64,000 nt of DNA from NCBI RefSeq assembly GCF_000429965.1, contig NZ_AUCW01000013.1, positions 1 to 64,000 on the forward strand, given 5' to 3'. Source of the DNA: Desulfogranum mediterraneum DSM 13871 (lineage in GTDB: Bacteria > Desulfobacterota > Desulfobulbia > Desulfobulbales > Desulfobulbaceae). Shown here piece after piece: positions 18,663 to 26,479 of this stretch (the first letter of the stretch is position 1; each line of letters starts with the position of its first letter). The notes under the pieces are model-generated. The model ran no database searches and had not been told where the DNA came from. It saw only the letters and a list, made by a program, of their open reading frames with translations. Both the position numbers and the translations under genes were made by a program.

Positions 18663-19721
18663 TCAACCCTCCGTAAATTGCCGAGGTAAGGCGCTGCTTA
18701 TCTCGGCAACAGAGAGGTTCCTGGCCTTGGCCTGGAGCAGGGTGATCAGGTTGGCAAGCTCAAGCTCTTTTTCCAGGAGATACGCCACGCCAATGCCCAG
18801 ATGAAAGGGCTGTCCGGCAAAAATACGCGCCAGAACTTTGAGCAGGTACGCCTCAAGGGCAGGCCTGATGCCTCCCCAGTCGCGAAGAGCGGAGAGTTCG
18901 GCTTGAAAGACCACCGGGAGTTGGGCGATGAAATCGGCAAGGCCTTCGACCCTTGACAAACGGTTTAAACAATCCAGGCTTATCAGCTTACCCCCGGGAA
19001 GGGTATAGTTGACAATCTCCTCAGCAGCAAGGCCATACTCTACCTTAAGCCGTATCACCCATGAGATATTAAGATGGTCTATGTAGGAAGTGAGGATATT
19101 TTCAGTAACAGCGAGATCATAGCGCCTGGTAAGAGCGGCAGCCGCCTGGCGCAGGATGCGAAAGCAGGAAAAATCCAGAGCCATCTCCAGGGGAAAGAGC
19201 CTGCCCTGTGCCTCAAACTGAGCAAGGGCATGCTGCAGCGAGCGGCCAAAGATATTGGCCCGAAGCCTGGTGATGAGTTCAGGAATGGACCTACAGCTCC
19301 AGAAGAGATCCCAGTCCAGATCACTTAAGGGCCCAAGGGGGTAGAGTAAATGGCAAACCCGCTCCCGGCTCAGGTCGGCAAACAAACTCCGCAGGATAAG
19401 CTTCAGGTTCTCTGCTTCAAAACGGCTGAACAGGGCAAGAATCAGCTCCCGCTCCTTTGCCCCTGGCAGGGAACGGACAACTTTCGCATAGTGATCCATT
19501 AAGGGACGGGCGAGTTGCCTTTCCAGGAAAGCAAGCTCCGGAGTACCTTTTTCCAGAACAGGGAGGCAGGGAGCGTAGGAGCTGGTCGCGAGATAAAAGA
19601 GACAGCTGGCCAGATCTTTTGCGGCCAGGAGAAAATGACGATCCTGCTCGGTGAGCCTTCTGCTGCGCAGCGCTCTTATCTTTGCATTTGGATAGCCATA
19701 TCCGGCTGCGGCCAGCAACAT
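18663..19721 (-). CDS. atpC: V-type ATPase subunit C (AC39/d type)
   Basis: 352 aa, all-helical, matching the bacterial C/AC39 subunit that couples the central stalk to the membrane ring. YGYPNAKIRALRSRRLTEQD opens the protein, and ENLKLILRSLFADLSRERV matches the family's repeated three-helix units. GGGAGGGAG directly precedes the ATG. It lies between subunit G (upstream, with a short tandem repeat in the junction) and I. Confidence 0.85.
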   Translation of the reverse strand: MLLAAAGYGYPNAKIRALRSRRLTEQDRHFLLAAKDLASCLFYLATSSYAPCLPVLEKGTPELAFLERQLARPLMDHYAKVVRSLPGAKERELILALFSRFEAENLKLILRSLFADLSRERVCHLLYPLGPLSDLDWDLFWSCRSIPELITRLRANIFGRSLQHALAQFEAQGRLFPLEMALDFSCFRILRQAAAALTRRYDLAVTENILTSYIDHLNISWVIRLKVEYGLAAEEIVNYTLPGGKLISLDCLNRLSRVEGLADFIAQLPVVFQAELSALRDWGGIRPALEAYLLKVLARIFAGQPFHLGIGVAYLLEKELELANLITLLQAKARNLSVAEISSALPRQFTEG

Positions 19722-19728
19722 GCTCCCT

Positions 19729-19764
19729 CCCTGTCACGCCATCCCTGTCACGCCATCCCTGTCA
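19729..19764 (-). repeat. 14-bp tandem repeat in the G/C gene junction
   Basis: The unit CCCTGTCACGCCAT occurs twice in full (19729-19742, 19743-19756) and once in part (19757-19764). The partial copy supplies the stop codon of subunit G. It probably arose by slippage; copy number could vary between strains without affecting either protein. Confidence 0.8.
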
Positions 19765-20097
19765 AGGACTTCCGGTTGTCACCACACTCTCAATACAAGT
19801 AGTCACAATGTTCCTCTTCTTCAGAGCCAGCACCTGTCTGAGCCTTGCAACATACTGTTCCGCCTGCTCCATGGTTCGCTCGGCCTGCTCCTGACCAGCT
19901 GAGACGATGGGGAGGATATCACGGCGCTCCTTTTCCAGGTTGTACTGCTCAAGGCAATCCAGGATAGCCTTGGCCTCCTCTCCTGCCCTGCTGAGGATCT
20001 CCCCAGCCACCCTCTGTGCACCTTCAACAGCCATCCTGGCCGACTCATCGGCGGATACGATCTGCTCGACAGCAGCAGGATTACACTCCCTGTTCAT
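19762..20097 (-). CDS. V-type ATPase subunit G/H (peripheral stalk coiled coil)
   Basis: 111 aa, first gene of the ATPase operon. The sequence is charged and heptad-like (VEGAQRVAGEILSRAGEEAK, then EQAERTMEQAEQYVARL), as expected for the stator G/H subunit that pairs with E. It is short and divergent, so assignment rests on length, coiled coil and position. No independent ribosome-binding site exists; the AAGG used (9 nt before the ATG) belongs to the terminus of the repeat element at 20102. Confidence 0.75.
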   Translation of the reverse strand: MNRECNPAAVEQIVSADESARMAVEGAQRVAGEILSRAGEEAKAILDCLEQYNLEKERRDILPIVSAGQEQAERTMEQAEQYVARLRQVLALKKRNIVTTCIESVVTTGSP

Positions 20098-20101
20098 TAG
20101 A

Positions 20102-20242
20102 GGTCACCTTGAAAAATGGCCTTCTCTTCCAATTTCGGCGTTGCACTCAAAATTTTATCCTCGGAATATCATTTCTATGCCTGCGGTACAAGTCATCGCC
20201 CGCCTTGACCTTGATCGATAAATCTCATTTTTCAAGATAGCC
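20102..20242 (+). repeat. MITE-like dispersed repeat, copy C
   Basis: Left end GGTCACCTTGAAAAATGGCC, right end TCTCATTTTTCAAGATAGCC, internal CTTCCAATTTCGGCGTTGCA and GCCCGCCTTGACCTTGATCG. It is inserted 4 bp upstream of the first codon of the V-ATPase operon, so the operon's leader must run through the element, and its terminus supplies the AAGG Shine-Dalgarno. Confidence 0.88.
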
Positions 20243-20368
20243 TGCTCTTCTGAGTTCAGCCTGTTTCAATCAGCCAGGAGCTCTGATCCAAAGCTGAGGG
20301 CGCCCCCCAGGTACAGGATGGCCCCCTCCCCCGGGACAGGGGCAAGATCTTACCCTTCTCCGGGCCCC

Positions 20369-20632
20369 TTACTCAGCTTCGGCCTGGATTCTGAAACGAG
20401 CAAGCTTTGCCAGGGCCTCATCATCACAGAGGCCGTACTCCTCTGAGACAAGTATCCCTGATTTGGCATCGGCAAACCACCAACGTCTGTTCGGACGGCC
20501 ATCGATAAAGAGGCGGGCCCGATTGCTCATGACCATCAGCCCCTGCTTCCTTGCCTGACTGCGGATCTTTTTCCCTTTCTTTTCAAAGCCTTTGACAACC
20601 TTACCACTGTCTTTCATCGCCTTGTTCCTCAT
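20369..20632 (-). CDS. Small basic hypothetical protein (87 aa)
   Basis: The ATG at 20632 follows AGGA/GAGG at good distance (AGGAAGAGGTT). The first 40 residues are strongly basic (KKGKKIRSQARKQGLMVMSN); then comes NRRWWFADAKSGILVSEEYG and an acidic/helical tail. There is no signal or membrane segment. The ending, with 'ad-ksGilvs-eyg', has the look of a small conserved domain, but I do not recognise a named family. Function unknown; nucleic-acid binding is possible from the charge. Confidence 0.6.
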   Translation of the reverse strand: MRNKAMKDSGKVVKGFEKKGKKIRSQARKQGLMVMSNRARLFIDGRPNRRWWFADAKSGILVSEEYGLCDDEALAKLARFRIQAEAE

Positions 20633-20677
20633 AACCTCTTCCTGGGTTCACAGCTAGAATCACCAGAAGTAACTCTG

Positions 20678-20819
20678 GGCTACCTTGAAAGTTTGCTTTT
20701 TCTTCCAATCTCTGGGTTATGGTACAAATCGTATCCTCGAAATATCCTGTATCTGCCTGCGGTACAATTTTCCACATGGATTGATCTTGATCGAAAAATC
20801 TTATTTTTCAAAGTACCCT
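20678..20819 (+). repeat. MITE-like dispersed repeat, copy D
   Basis: Left end GGCTACCTTGAAAGTTTGCT, right end TCTTATTTTTCAAAGTACCC, internal GGATTGATCTTGATCGAAAA. It is more diverged in the centre than copies B and C, but both termini and the CTGCGGTACAATTTT segment are clear. It lies only about 440 bp from copy C, with the 87-aa gene between them. Confidence 0.85.
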
Positions 20820-21436
20820 CCAGCTCTTCAAAGCCATACCTTATCAGATATATAAGCGAGTAACTTGAGAAGGGATTCTCCTGCCGAGAAAAGCTCTCAC
20901 GTACCAGCCTCCTCCCAACAGTTCAATTGTACAGCGGTTCAAGACCTTATGTGAAGCAATAACTGAACATGAGATTTGATCCATGTCAGGACCTGGTTGC
21001 CACAATCTTCTGCTAGCCGCTTTACATACGGACGAGAGATTCATTATTTGATTCTATCCGAACTTCCCAAAAGGGTTAAGAGCTAACCCACAAGCTGGCA
21101 GCTGAAGAAAAGGCCAGAAGGTACAATAGACCAGCCCTTGATCCGGTCACCTCGTTATCCCGCCCCGTTAGCCACCGGCTTTCCCCCTGCAAGTTGCCCT
21201 CCCTCCGACATCCACAGTTTGAGCCCTGTCCCAACCCATATGGGGCCTAGCGCCGAAATTGCCAGCAAGCTTCCCCTGGAACCGGAGGAAGCACCCTACG
21301 CCCGAAAGAGCAGCAAAGATAACTATTATCACAATTGACCATAGCCCTTCCGAGTATTACCATTATTAATCATTTAAAAAAAAGAGCGCGAGGCCAAGGC
21401 TCACTCCTTGCCCGCAAGGTACAGCTTAAATACCCC
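20820..21436. other. Intergenic region without assignable genes
   Basis: About 600 bp between repeat copy D and the chemoreceptor promoter. Frames of 66 aa on each strand (20844-21044 minus, 21138-21338 plus) have no Shine-Dalgarno and unnatural composition. I see no tRNA-like fold or riboswitch core here. Confidence 0.5.
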
Positions 21437-21465
21437 TTGAATATTCCTTCTGCCTTTTAGATAAT
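21437..21465 (+). promoter_or_regulatory. Candidate sigma-70-type promoter of the chemoreceptor gene
   Basis: TTGAAT at 21437-21442 and GATAAT at 21460-21465 with a 17-bp spacer match the housekeeping consensus at 4/6 and 5/6 positions. The transcript would have a leader of about 60 nt before the ATG at 21532, which has AAGGAG at 21521-21526. Confidence 0.45.
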
Positions 21466-21531
21466 AAAGAACAGATACCGACTCTGTCCAACAGCCTTAG
21501 GGGGCCAAACTTTTTCTGCAAAGGAGATTCA

Positions 21532-23253
21532 ATGCTCAACAGATTTACCGTCAAACAACGTCTGTACCTGGTGATAGTGGCCATCCTGGCACTCTTTGTC
21601 GTCATGACCTACTTTGCCGTTGATAACGGTAACAACGCCCGGGACATGGGGATCAGCAAAACCAACGAGATCATGCTGGCTGACCAGAAGGACAAGGTTC
21701 AGGTTGCCACCCATGCCCTGGCCCTGTCGATCGGAGAGGCAATAAAAGGTTTTGCCGTTCATGAAGATCAGATCGAGGCGATCCGGAGGTACATCAAGCA
21801 GATCAGGTACGAGGCTGACGAGTCAGGCTACTTCTTTGTTTACGAGGGGGCAAAGGTGGTCGCCCATCCCATCCGTCCGCAAAACCATGGCAAGGACATG
21901 GCCAATACAAAGGACAAGAACGGGGTCTACCTGATCAGGGAACTGAAGGATGCTGCGGCAAGGGGCGGCGGCTTTGTCAGCTATGTCTGGCCCAAGCCGG
22001 GCGCAGGGGATGTCCCAAAAATCGCCTATGCCGAGATGATCCCCGGGACCAGGATGTGGATAAGCACCGGAGTATACCTTGACAACATAGAGGCTCACGA
22101 GGCGCAGATGGGGGCCGAAATAAGCTCACAGGTCAAAAAAAGCATCACCACCATGCTCATCAGCGCCGGCCTCATCTTTGCGGCCATCATCACCCTCATC
22201 ATCGTGATAGCCGTCGGCATTGTCGGCAACCTCAAATCCATGGTCGCCAGCTTTCAGGATATAGCCGAGGGTGAAGGTGATCTGACCAAGCGTATCGAAA
22301 TCAAGGCAAAAGATGAAATCGCGGAACTTGCCGGCTGGTTCAATATATTTCTTGAAAAACTGCAGGGCATCATCGGCGATATAGCGACTAACTCGGCAGA
22401 TGTGGGCGGCAATTCGGAACAGCTTTCAGCCATCTCCGAGGAGTTGCTTGCAGGCGCAGAAGACACCTCGGATCGCTCTACCAATGTTGCGACTGCAGCA
22501 GAAGAGATGAGCGCAAACCTGAACAGTGTTGCCGCGGCCATGGAGCAATCTTCGACCAATGCCAACATGGTGGCAACCGCAGCAGAGGAGATGAGCTCGA
22601 CCATCAATGAAATCGCTGAAAATGCGGAAAAGGCGAGAACGGTCACCGCCGATGCCGTTGATCAGGCCAACAGTGCGTTTGACCGGATGAAGCAACTCGG
22701 CATCGCGGCAAACAAGATAGGCAAGGTAACCGAGGCCATCACCGAGATATCGGAACAGACAAATCTCCTGGCCCTGAACGCAACCATTGAGGCCGCAAGG
22801 GCCGGAGAGTCCGGCAAGGGCTTTGCCGTGGTCGCCAACGAGATCAAGGACCTGGCAAAACAGACTGCAGAGGCAACCCTTGACATCAAGAACCTCATCG
22901 ATGATGTCCAGGCGACCTCAGAGTCGACCGAGGAAGGGATCGAGCAGATATCTGCCGTCATCACCGACGTCAACGACATCGTTACGACCATTGCCACTGC
23001 CGTGGAAGAACAGACAGCGGCCACCCAGGAGATTGCCGACAATATTGCTCAGGCAAGTGTAGGGATCCAGGAAGTAAACGAAAACGTGACCCAGAGCTCT
23101 GTAGTCGCGACCGACATCTCCCAGGATATCACGGAAGTCTCTTCGGCTGCCCAGAAGATCACCGACAGCAGCCATGAGGTGAAACAAAGCGCCACCAATC
23201 TGTTTGACCGCTCACAGGAGCTGAACGCTATTGTCGGTAGCTTTAAGATCTAA
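21532..23253 (+). CDS. Methyl-accepting chemotaxis protein with periplasmic Cache domain
   Basis: 573 aa. TM1 is about residues 11-29. A periplasmic single-Cache domain (about 30-200) carries [20 protein letters not shown] and the return motif [22 protein letters not shown]2 is about 203-228. A HAMP domain (about 230-283) is followed by the long coiled-coil signalling domain, whose hairpin tip is [20 protein letters not shown] with [20 protein letters not shown]. The tip contacts CheA/CheW. Gln/Glu pairs in flanking helices (ATAAEEMS) are typical methylation sites. The ligand is probably a small carboxylate or other organic solute, but this is inferred from the domain class only. No che genes are in the window. 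Confidence 0.94.
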   Translation: MLNRFTVKQRLYLVIVAILALFVVMTYFAVDNGNNARDMGISKTNEIMLADQKDKVQVATHALALSIGEAIKGFAVHEDQIEAIRRYIKQIRYEADESGYFFVYEGAKVVAHPIRPQNHGKDMANTKDKNGVYLIRELKDAAARGGGFVSYVWPKPGAGDVPKIAYAEMIPGTRMWISTGVYLDNIEAHEAQMGAEISSQVKKSITTMLISAGLIFAAIITLIIVIAVGIVGNLKSMVASFQDIAEGEGDLTKRIEIKAKDEIAELAGWFNIFLEKLQGIIGDIATNSADVGGNSEQLSAISEELLAGAEDTSDRSTNVATAAEEMSANLNSVAAAMEQSSTNANMVATAAEEMSSTINEIAENAEKARTVTADAVDQANSAFDRMKQLGIAANKIGKVTEAITEISEQTNLLALNATIEAARAGESGKGFAVVANEIKDLAKQTAEATLDIKNLIDDVQATSESTEEGIEQISAVITDVNDIVTTIATAVEEQTAATQEIADNIAQASVGIQEVNENVTQSSVVATDISQDITEVSSAAQKITDSSHEVKQSATNLFDRSQELNAIVGSFKI

Positions 23254-23260
23254 CCCCCCT

Positions 23261-23322
23261 GGTTCGGGTCTGATCCGGCAGGCACCGGGACGAGCCGGCT
23301 GCTGTCAGACCAGACCCGAACC
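23261..23322. terminator. Long imperfect hairpin after the chemoreceptor gene
   Basis: GGTTCGGGTCTG at 23261-23272 pairs with CAGACCCGAACC at 23311-23322, and the stem continues imperfectly inward (about 21 bp with mismatches). It begins 8 bp after the stop codon. There is no U-run, so it may act as a transcript-stabilising or processing hairpin rather than a classical intrinsic terminator. The rest of the gap to 23585 holds nothing else I can assign. Confidence 0.5.
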
Positions 23323-23585
23323 CACCCTCCTGTACCGCCCCCCTTGCTCCGCTTCATCCGCTCTACCAAAACCCCAGGCTCAAGCTGAGCTTCCCGTTGA
23401 GCAGCGGCCTGCCGAAGGGTGTCTCGCCTCTCTGCCCAGGCATGCTGATCCTCTTTTAACTTGCTGTATCCTGGAACAAACCATATCCTACTATAAAGCT
23501 CCTGCTCAGTCCCTGGTTTCCAGGCCACGGCTCCACACCTCCCCAGTGGAACACGGGCCGCCCCACAACGACAAAGGAGATCCCC

Positions 23586-24848
23586 ATGAAGGCGAATCTG
23601 CTCTGCGGTAAAGATGTCATTGCCCTTGACCTCCCCGATGAGGCCCTGCTCATCGAAAACAGGCCGGCACCTGCCCTGGCCGATCCGGAGGCAGCCGTGC
23701 TCGCGGCTCTCACCCAGCCCATCAACACCCCACCCCTGGAGGAGATCGCCCGGGGCCGGGACAACGCCTGCATCGTCATCTCCGATATCACCAGGCCGGT
23801 CCCCAACCGGCTGATCCTCCCGCCCCTGCTCCAGACCCTGGAGGCGAGCGGCATTGCCCGCGAGAAGATCACCATCCTGATCGCCACCGGCATGCATCGC
23901 CCCAACCTGGGTGAGGAGCTGGAATCCATGGTCGGCCCTGAAATCATGACCAACTACCGAATCGTCAACCACTACTGCCAGAAGGGGGAAGAGCTGCGGG
24001 AGGTGGCCCGCATCCAAGGGGCAGCCATCGAGATCAACAGCCATTACCTGGATGCCGACCTGAAGATCCTCACCGGCCTGATCGAACCCCACTTCTATGC
24101 CGGTTTTTCCGGGAGCAGGAAGTCGATCCTCCCGGGCATCTCCAGTTTCGAGACCATGAAATTCATGCATTCCTTCCAGGTGATCGACCAGTTGCACGAG
24201 GCCAACTGCCGCCTGGAAAATAACATCTTCCACGACTATGCCATGGAGGTGACCGAGTTGGTCGGGGTCGACTTTATCCTCAACGTGGTGATCAATCAGG
24301 AGCGGGAGCTTGCCGGGGTCTTTGGCGGCCACTATGAAGCTGCCCACAGGGCGGGCTGCGAGATGGTGGTATCCCATGCCGTTGCCGAGCTGGAGGAGAA
24401 GGTCGACCTGGTGATCACCTCGGCCGGTGGCGCCCCCCTTGATGCCACCTTTTACCAGGTCTCAAAATGTCTGATCAGCGCCCGGGATATCCTGGTGGAA
24501 GACGGCACCATTGTGGTGACCTGCGGCTGCGAAGAGGGGTTGGGCAGCGAAGAGTTCTGCACCATCATGCGCTCCAACCCCACTCCGGAGGATTTTAACC
24601 GGCACCACAGCGATCCCGACAACTTCGTGATCGACCAGTGGTGCGCCCAGAACATCTACCAGGCTCTGGGCCATGCCGGCAGGATTTACATCTACTCCCC
24701 CGGCCTCTCCAAGGAGGACGTGGACCGGTTCCAGGGGATAAAGATCGACGATCTCCAGGCCACGGTCGACCAGCTGCTGAAGAGCCACAACAGGGTGGCG
24801 GTCATCCCGGACGGCCCCTATGTGGTGGGCAAGATCACCCAGAGCTAG
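23586..24848 (+). CDS. LarA-family nickel-pincer enzyme (lactate racemase-like)
   Basis: 420 aa, the usual LarA length. Diagnostic motifs: VISDITRPVPNRLILPPLLQ (the D-TRP-P loop), IATGMHRPNLGEELESMVGP (G-HRP-t-eE), and LIEPHFYAGFSGSRKSILPG, where the Lys corresponds to the residue that attaches the nickel pincer cofactor. LarA isomerises D/L-lactate; many homologues act on other 2-hydroxyacids, so the substrate is uncertain. The cofactor-making genes larB, larC and larE are not in the window. AAGGAG precedes the ATG. Confidence 0.88.
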   Translation: MKANLLCGKDVIALDLPDEALLIENRPAPALADPEAAVLAALTQPINTPPLEEIARGRDNACIVISDITRPVPNRLILPPLLQTLEASGIAREKITILIATGMHRPNLGEELESMVGPEIMTNYRIVNHYCQKGEELREVARIQGAAIEINSHYLDADLKILTGLIEPHFYAGFSGSRKSILPGISSFETMKFMHSFQVIDQLHEANCRLENNIFHDYAMEVTELVGVDFILNVVINQERELAGVFGGHYEAAHRAGCEMVVSHAVAELEEKVDLVITSAGGAPLDATFYQVSKCLISARDILVEDGTIVVTCGCEEGLGSEEFCTIMRSNPTPEDFNRHHSDPDNFVIDQWCAQNIYQALGHAGRIYIYSPGLSKEDVDRFQGIKIDDLQATVDQLLKSHNRVAVIPDGPYVVGKITQS

Positions 24849-24937
24849 CCTCGGAAAAGATGAACACCGGTTGTACCGGGGCTGTCCCTCCTGCAAAGGG
24901 GCCCGGTACTCACCTTAAACAACGCCACAACACGACC

Positions 24938-25186
24938 ATGAAGAGACTCTTTTTCATCTTGGCCACCCTCTATGTCCTGGCACTCTTTTTCTTTATCATC
25001 CCTGCCTTCAGCAGCAGGCCCCAGGGGCTCATCCACCAGTATGAGGCCACGCCCAGAGAGACGAAAATCATCCACCAGGCCTATGCCAGGCAGGCCCCAC
25101 TCACTCGAGCGACCTCCTGGAGCACTGTGCTTGTCTACCTCCTCTTCGCCGGCTCCATACTTTTTGAACAGAGGAAAAAAGAGTAA
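24938..25186 (+). CDS. Small membrane protein (82 aa)
   Basis: Two hydrophobic segments (residues 4-22, LFFILATLYVLALFFFIIPA, and about 60-75, TVLVYLLFAGSILF) flank a polar loop of about 40 residues; the protein ends in RKKE. I chose the ATG at 24938 because it begins the hydrophobic stretch; the frame is open upstream into the LarA gene, and a Met at 24860 is an alternative start. Not recognised; it could be co-transcribed with LarA (89-bp gap). Confidence 0.55.
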   Translation: MKRLFFILATLYVLALFFFIIPAFSSRPQGLIHQYEATPRETKIIHQAYARQAPLTRATSWSTVLVYLLFAGSILFEQRKKE

Positions 25187-25260
25187 CAACAGGGATCGCA
25201 GAGGCCACAATCGGCGTTCCCCGGAATGGGGTCCTAGCCCGGAACCGGCTTAAAGGGCTG

Positions 25261-25812
25261 TCAGAGGCTGGCTGCGGCCTGCTCTGCCTGCTCCATGATC
25301 TCGATCTTCTCCGCCACCGCGCCAGGGGCCTCCACGCCGCAGGCGATGATGGTGTCGTTCACCTCGATGTTATTGGATTCAATTATTTTTTGAACGCTGC
25401 CGTAGTAGTCGGCATAGGCCTCCTGGTTGGCGTTGCCCTGGCTAAAGATGAGCACAGCCTTTTTACCCGGAGCAAGCCGGGGGGTCCTGCTGCTGTCTTT
25501 GAGCGAGAACATCCTGTCCAGCAGGATCTTCAGCTGGGCAGACACCGTGCCCATGTAGTTGGGTGCGCCGATGATGATGCGATCAGCCTGCTTCAGCTTG
25601 GTCAGCAGCTCCGAGATGGGATCATCCAGCACACATGCATCCCCCTTGGTCCGGCAGTACTTGCAGGCCTGGCACCCCTGGAGCGGAAAATCATTCAAAC
25701 GAACCAGCTCCACCTCCCCCCCTCTTTGTTCAAGTATTTCGGTCATCCTTGCCATGAGAGTTTCCGTGTTGCCCTGCTTTCTGGGACTCCCTGAAATCGC
25801 TAACACCTTCAT
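25261..25812 (-). CDS. Flavodoxin-fold NAD(P)H-dependent FMN reductase / iron-sulfur flavoprotein-like
   Basis: 183 aa. It opens MKVLAISGSPRKQGNTETLM, the FMN-phosphate loop of the NADPH-dependent FMN reductase family. The segment GCQACKYCRTKGDACVLDD contains the compact Cys cluster seen in iron-sulfur flavoproteins and related oxidoreductases. IIGAPNYMGTVSAQLKILLD is the second flavin-contact loop. It probably carries electrons to an unknown acceptor under anaerobic conditions. AAGG precedes the ATG by 8 nt. Confidence 0.88.
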   Translation of the reverse strand: MKVLAISGSPRKQGNTETLMARMTEILEQRGGEVELVRLNDFPLQGCQACKYCRTKGDACVLDDPISELLTKLKQADRIIIGAPNYMGTVSAQLKILLDRMFSLKDSSRTPRLAPGKKAVLIFSQGNANQEAYADYYGSVQKIIESNNIEVNDTIIACGVEAPGAVAEKIEIMEQAEQAAASL

Positions 25813-26479
25813 ATAAAAACCTTTTTTATTGAATTATCAGTTACCTGGCATCCACAGCGACAGCGGACCGCCCCCTCTCGGGGACATGGCCTGGTCGTCA
25901 TACCGGCCCCCTCCTACCTCCTTATGAGAGGCCAGTCAAGCCCTTTTCAACACCCTGATTCCTGATCCGATACAAGGCGCCTGTTCTTGAAGCCTGCTTG
26001 AGATTTCGCCTGGACCGGTTTTCATGCCACTCCCTGCTGGCCCCCTCACTCAGGCAGGGAGTCACTGCCAACGCTCTGCACCGTTTTCTCAATTCGGCAT
26101 GGACTGAAGAATTGTTATCATTCAATGCCAAATGTATCGATAATGCCTCATCGGCCCCCCTTAGGCAGGGTCTCCGCCCAGGGCCGATCTTCGCAAATCT
26201 CCCCTGGCTTTTCAAAACAGATTATTATATTCTTATCTATGAGATATCGTTGTTTTTGACCTATTTTCCAGCAGCTTCTTCCCGACAGGATAGAAGCTGC
26301 TCATTACGGTACCACCGTTTCTTCAAGCATCGTTTTCGATCGCATCGACAAATCACCTGACTTCACCACAACAGAGCCAGGAAAAACAGACAAGGACTAT
26401 AACACACCAGATCATCAACAATATTATTTACAACACCACATAAATAGTATTGCCGAAAACTAGACCACAAAAATAAAAC
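25813..26479. other. 667-bp divergent intergenic region upstream of the large sensor kinase
   Basis: An AT-rich right half (26210-26479) is likely to hold promoters for the kinase gene, but I cannot fix one. A perfect 9-bp inverted repeat (ACTCCCTGC at 26029-26037 and GCAGGGAGT at 26054-26062) could be a hairpin or an operator. Frames of 97 aa (minus) and 120 aa (plus) lack Shine-Dalgarno sequences and I do not accept them. Confidence 0.45.

Noticed and set aside
23548-23563. GG-N10-GC spacing resembling a sigma-54 promoter before the LarA-like gene
   Set aside because: Only the GG and GC match; other consensus positions fail and the site is too close to the ATG.
23250-24377. Long minus-strand open frame (375 codons) opposite the LarA-like gene
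   Set aside because: It is antisense to a gene with clear family motifs; the composition is that of a complementary-frame shadow, with no ribosome-binding site.
25922-26360. Overlapping 97- and 120-codon frames on opposite strands
   Set aside because: Mutually overlapping, no ribosome-binding site, no domain; the region is more likely regulatory.
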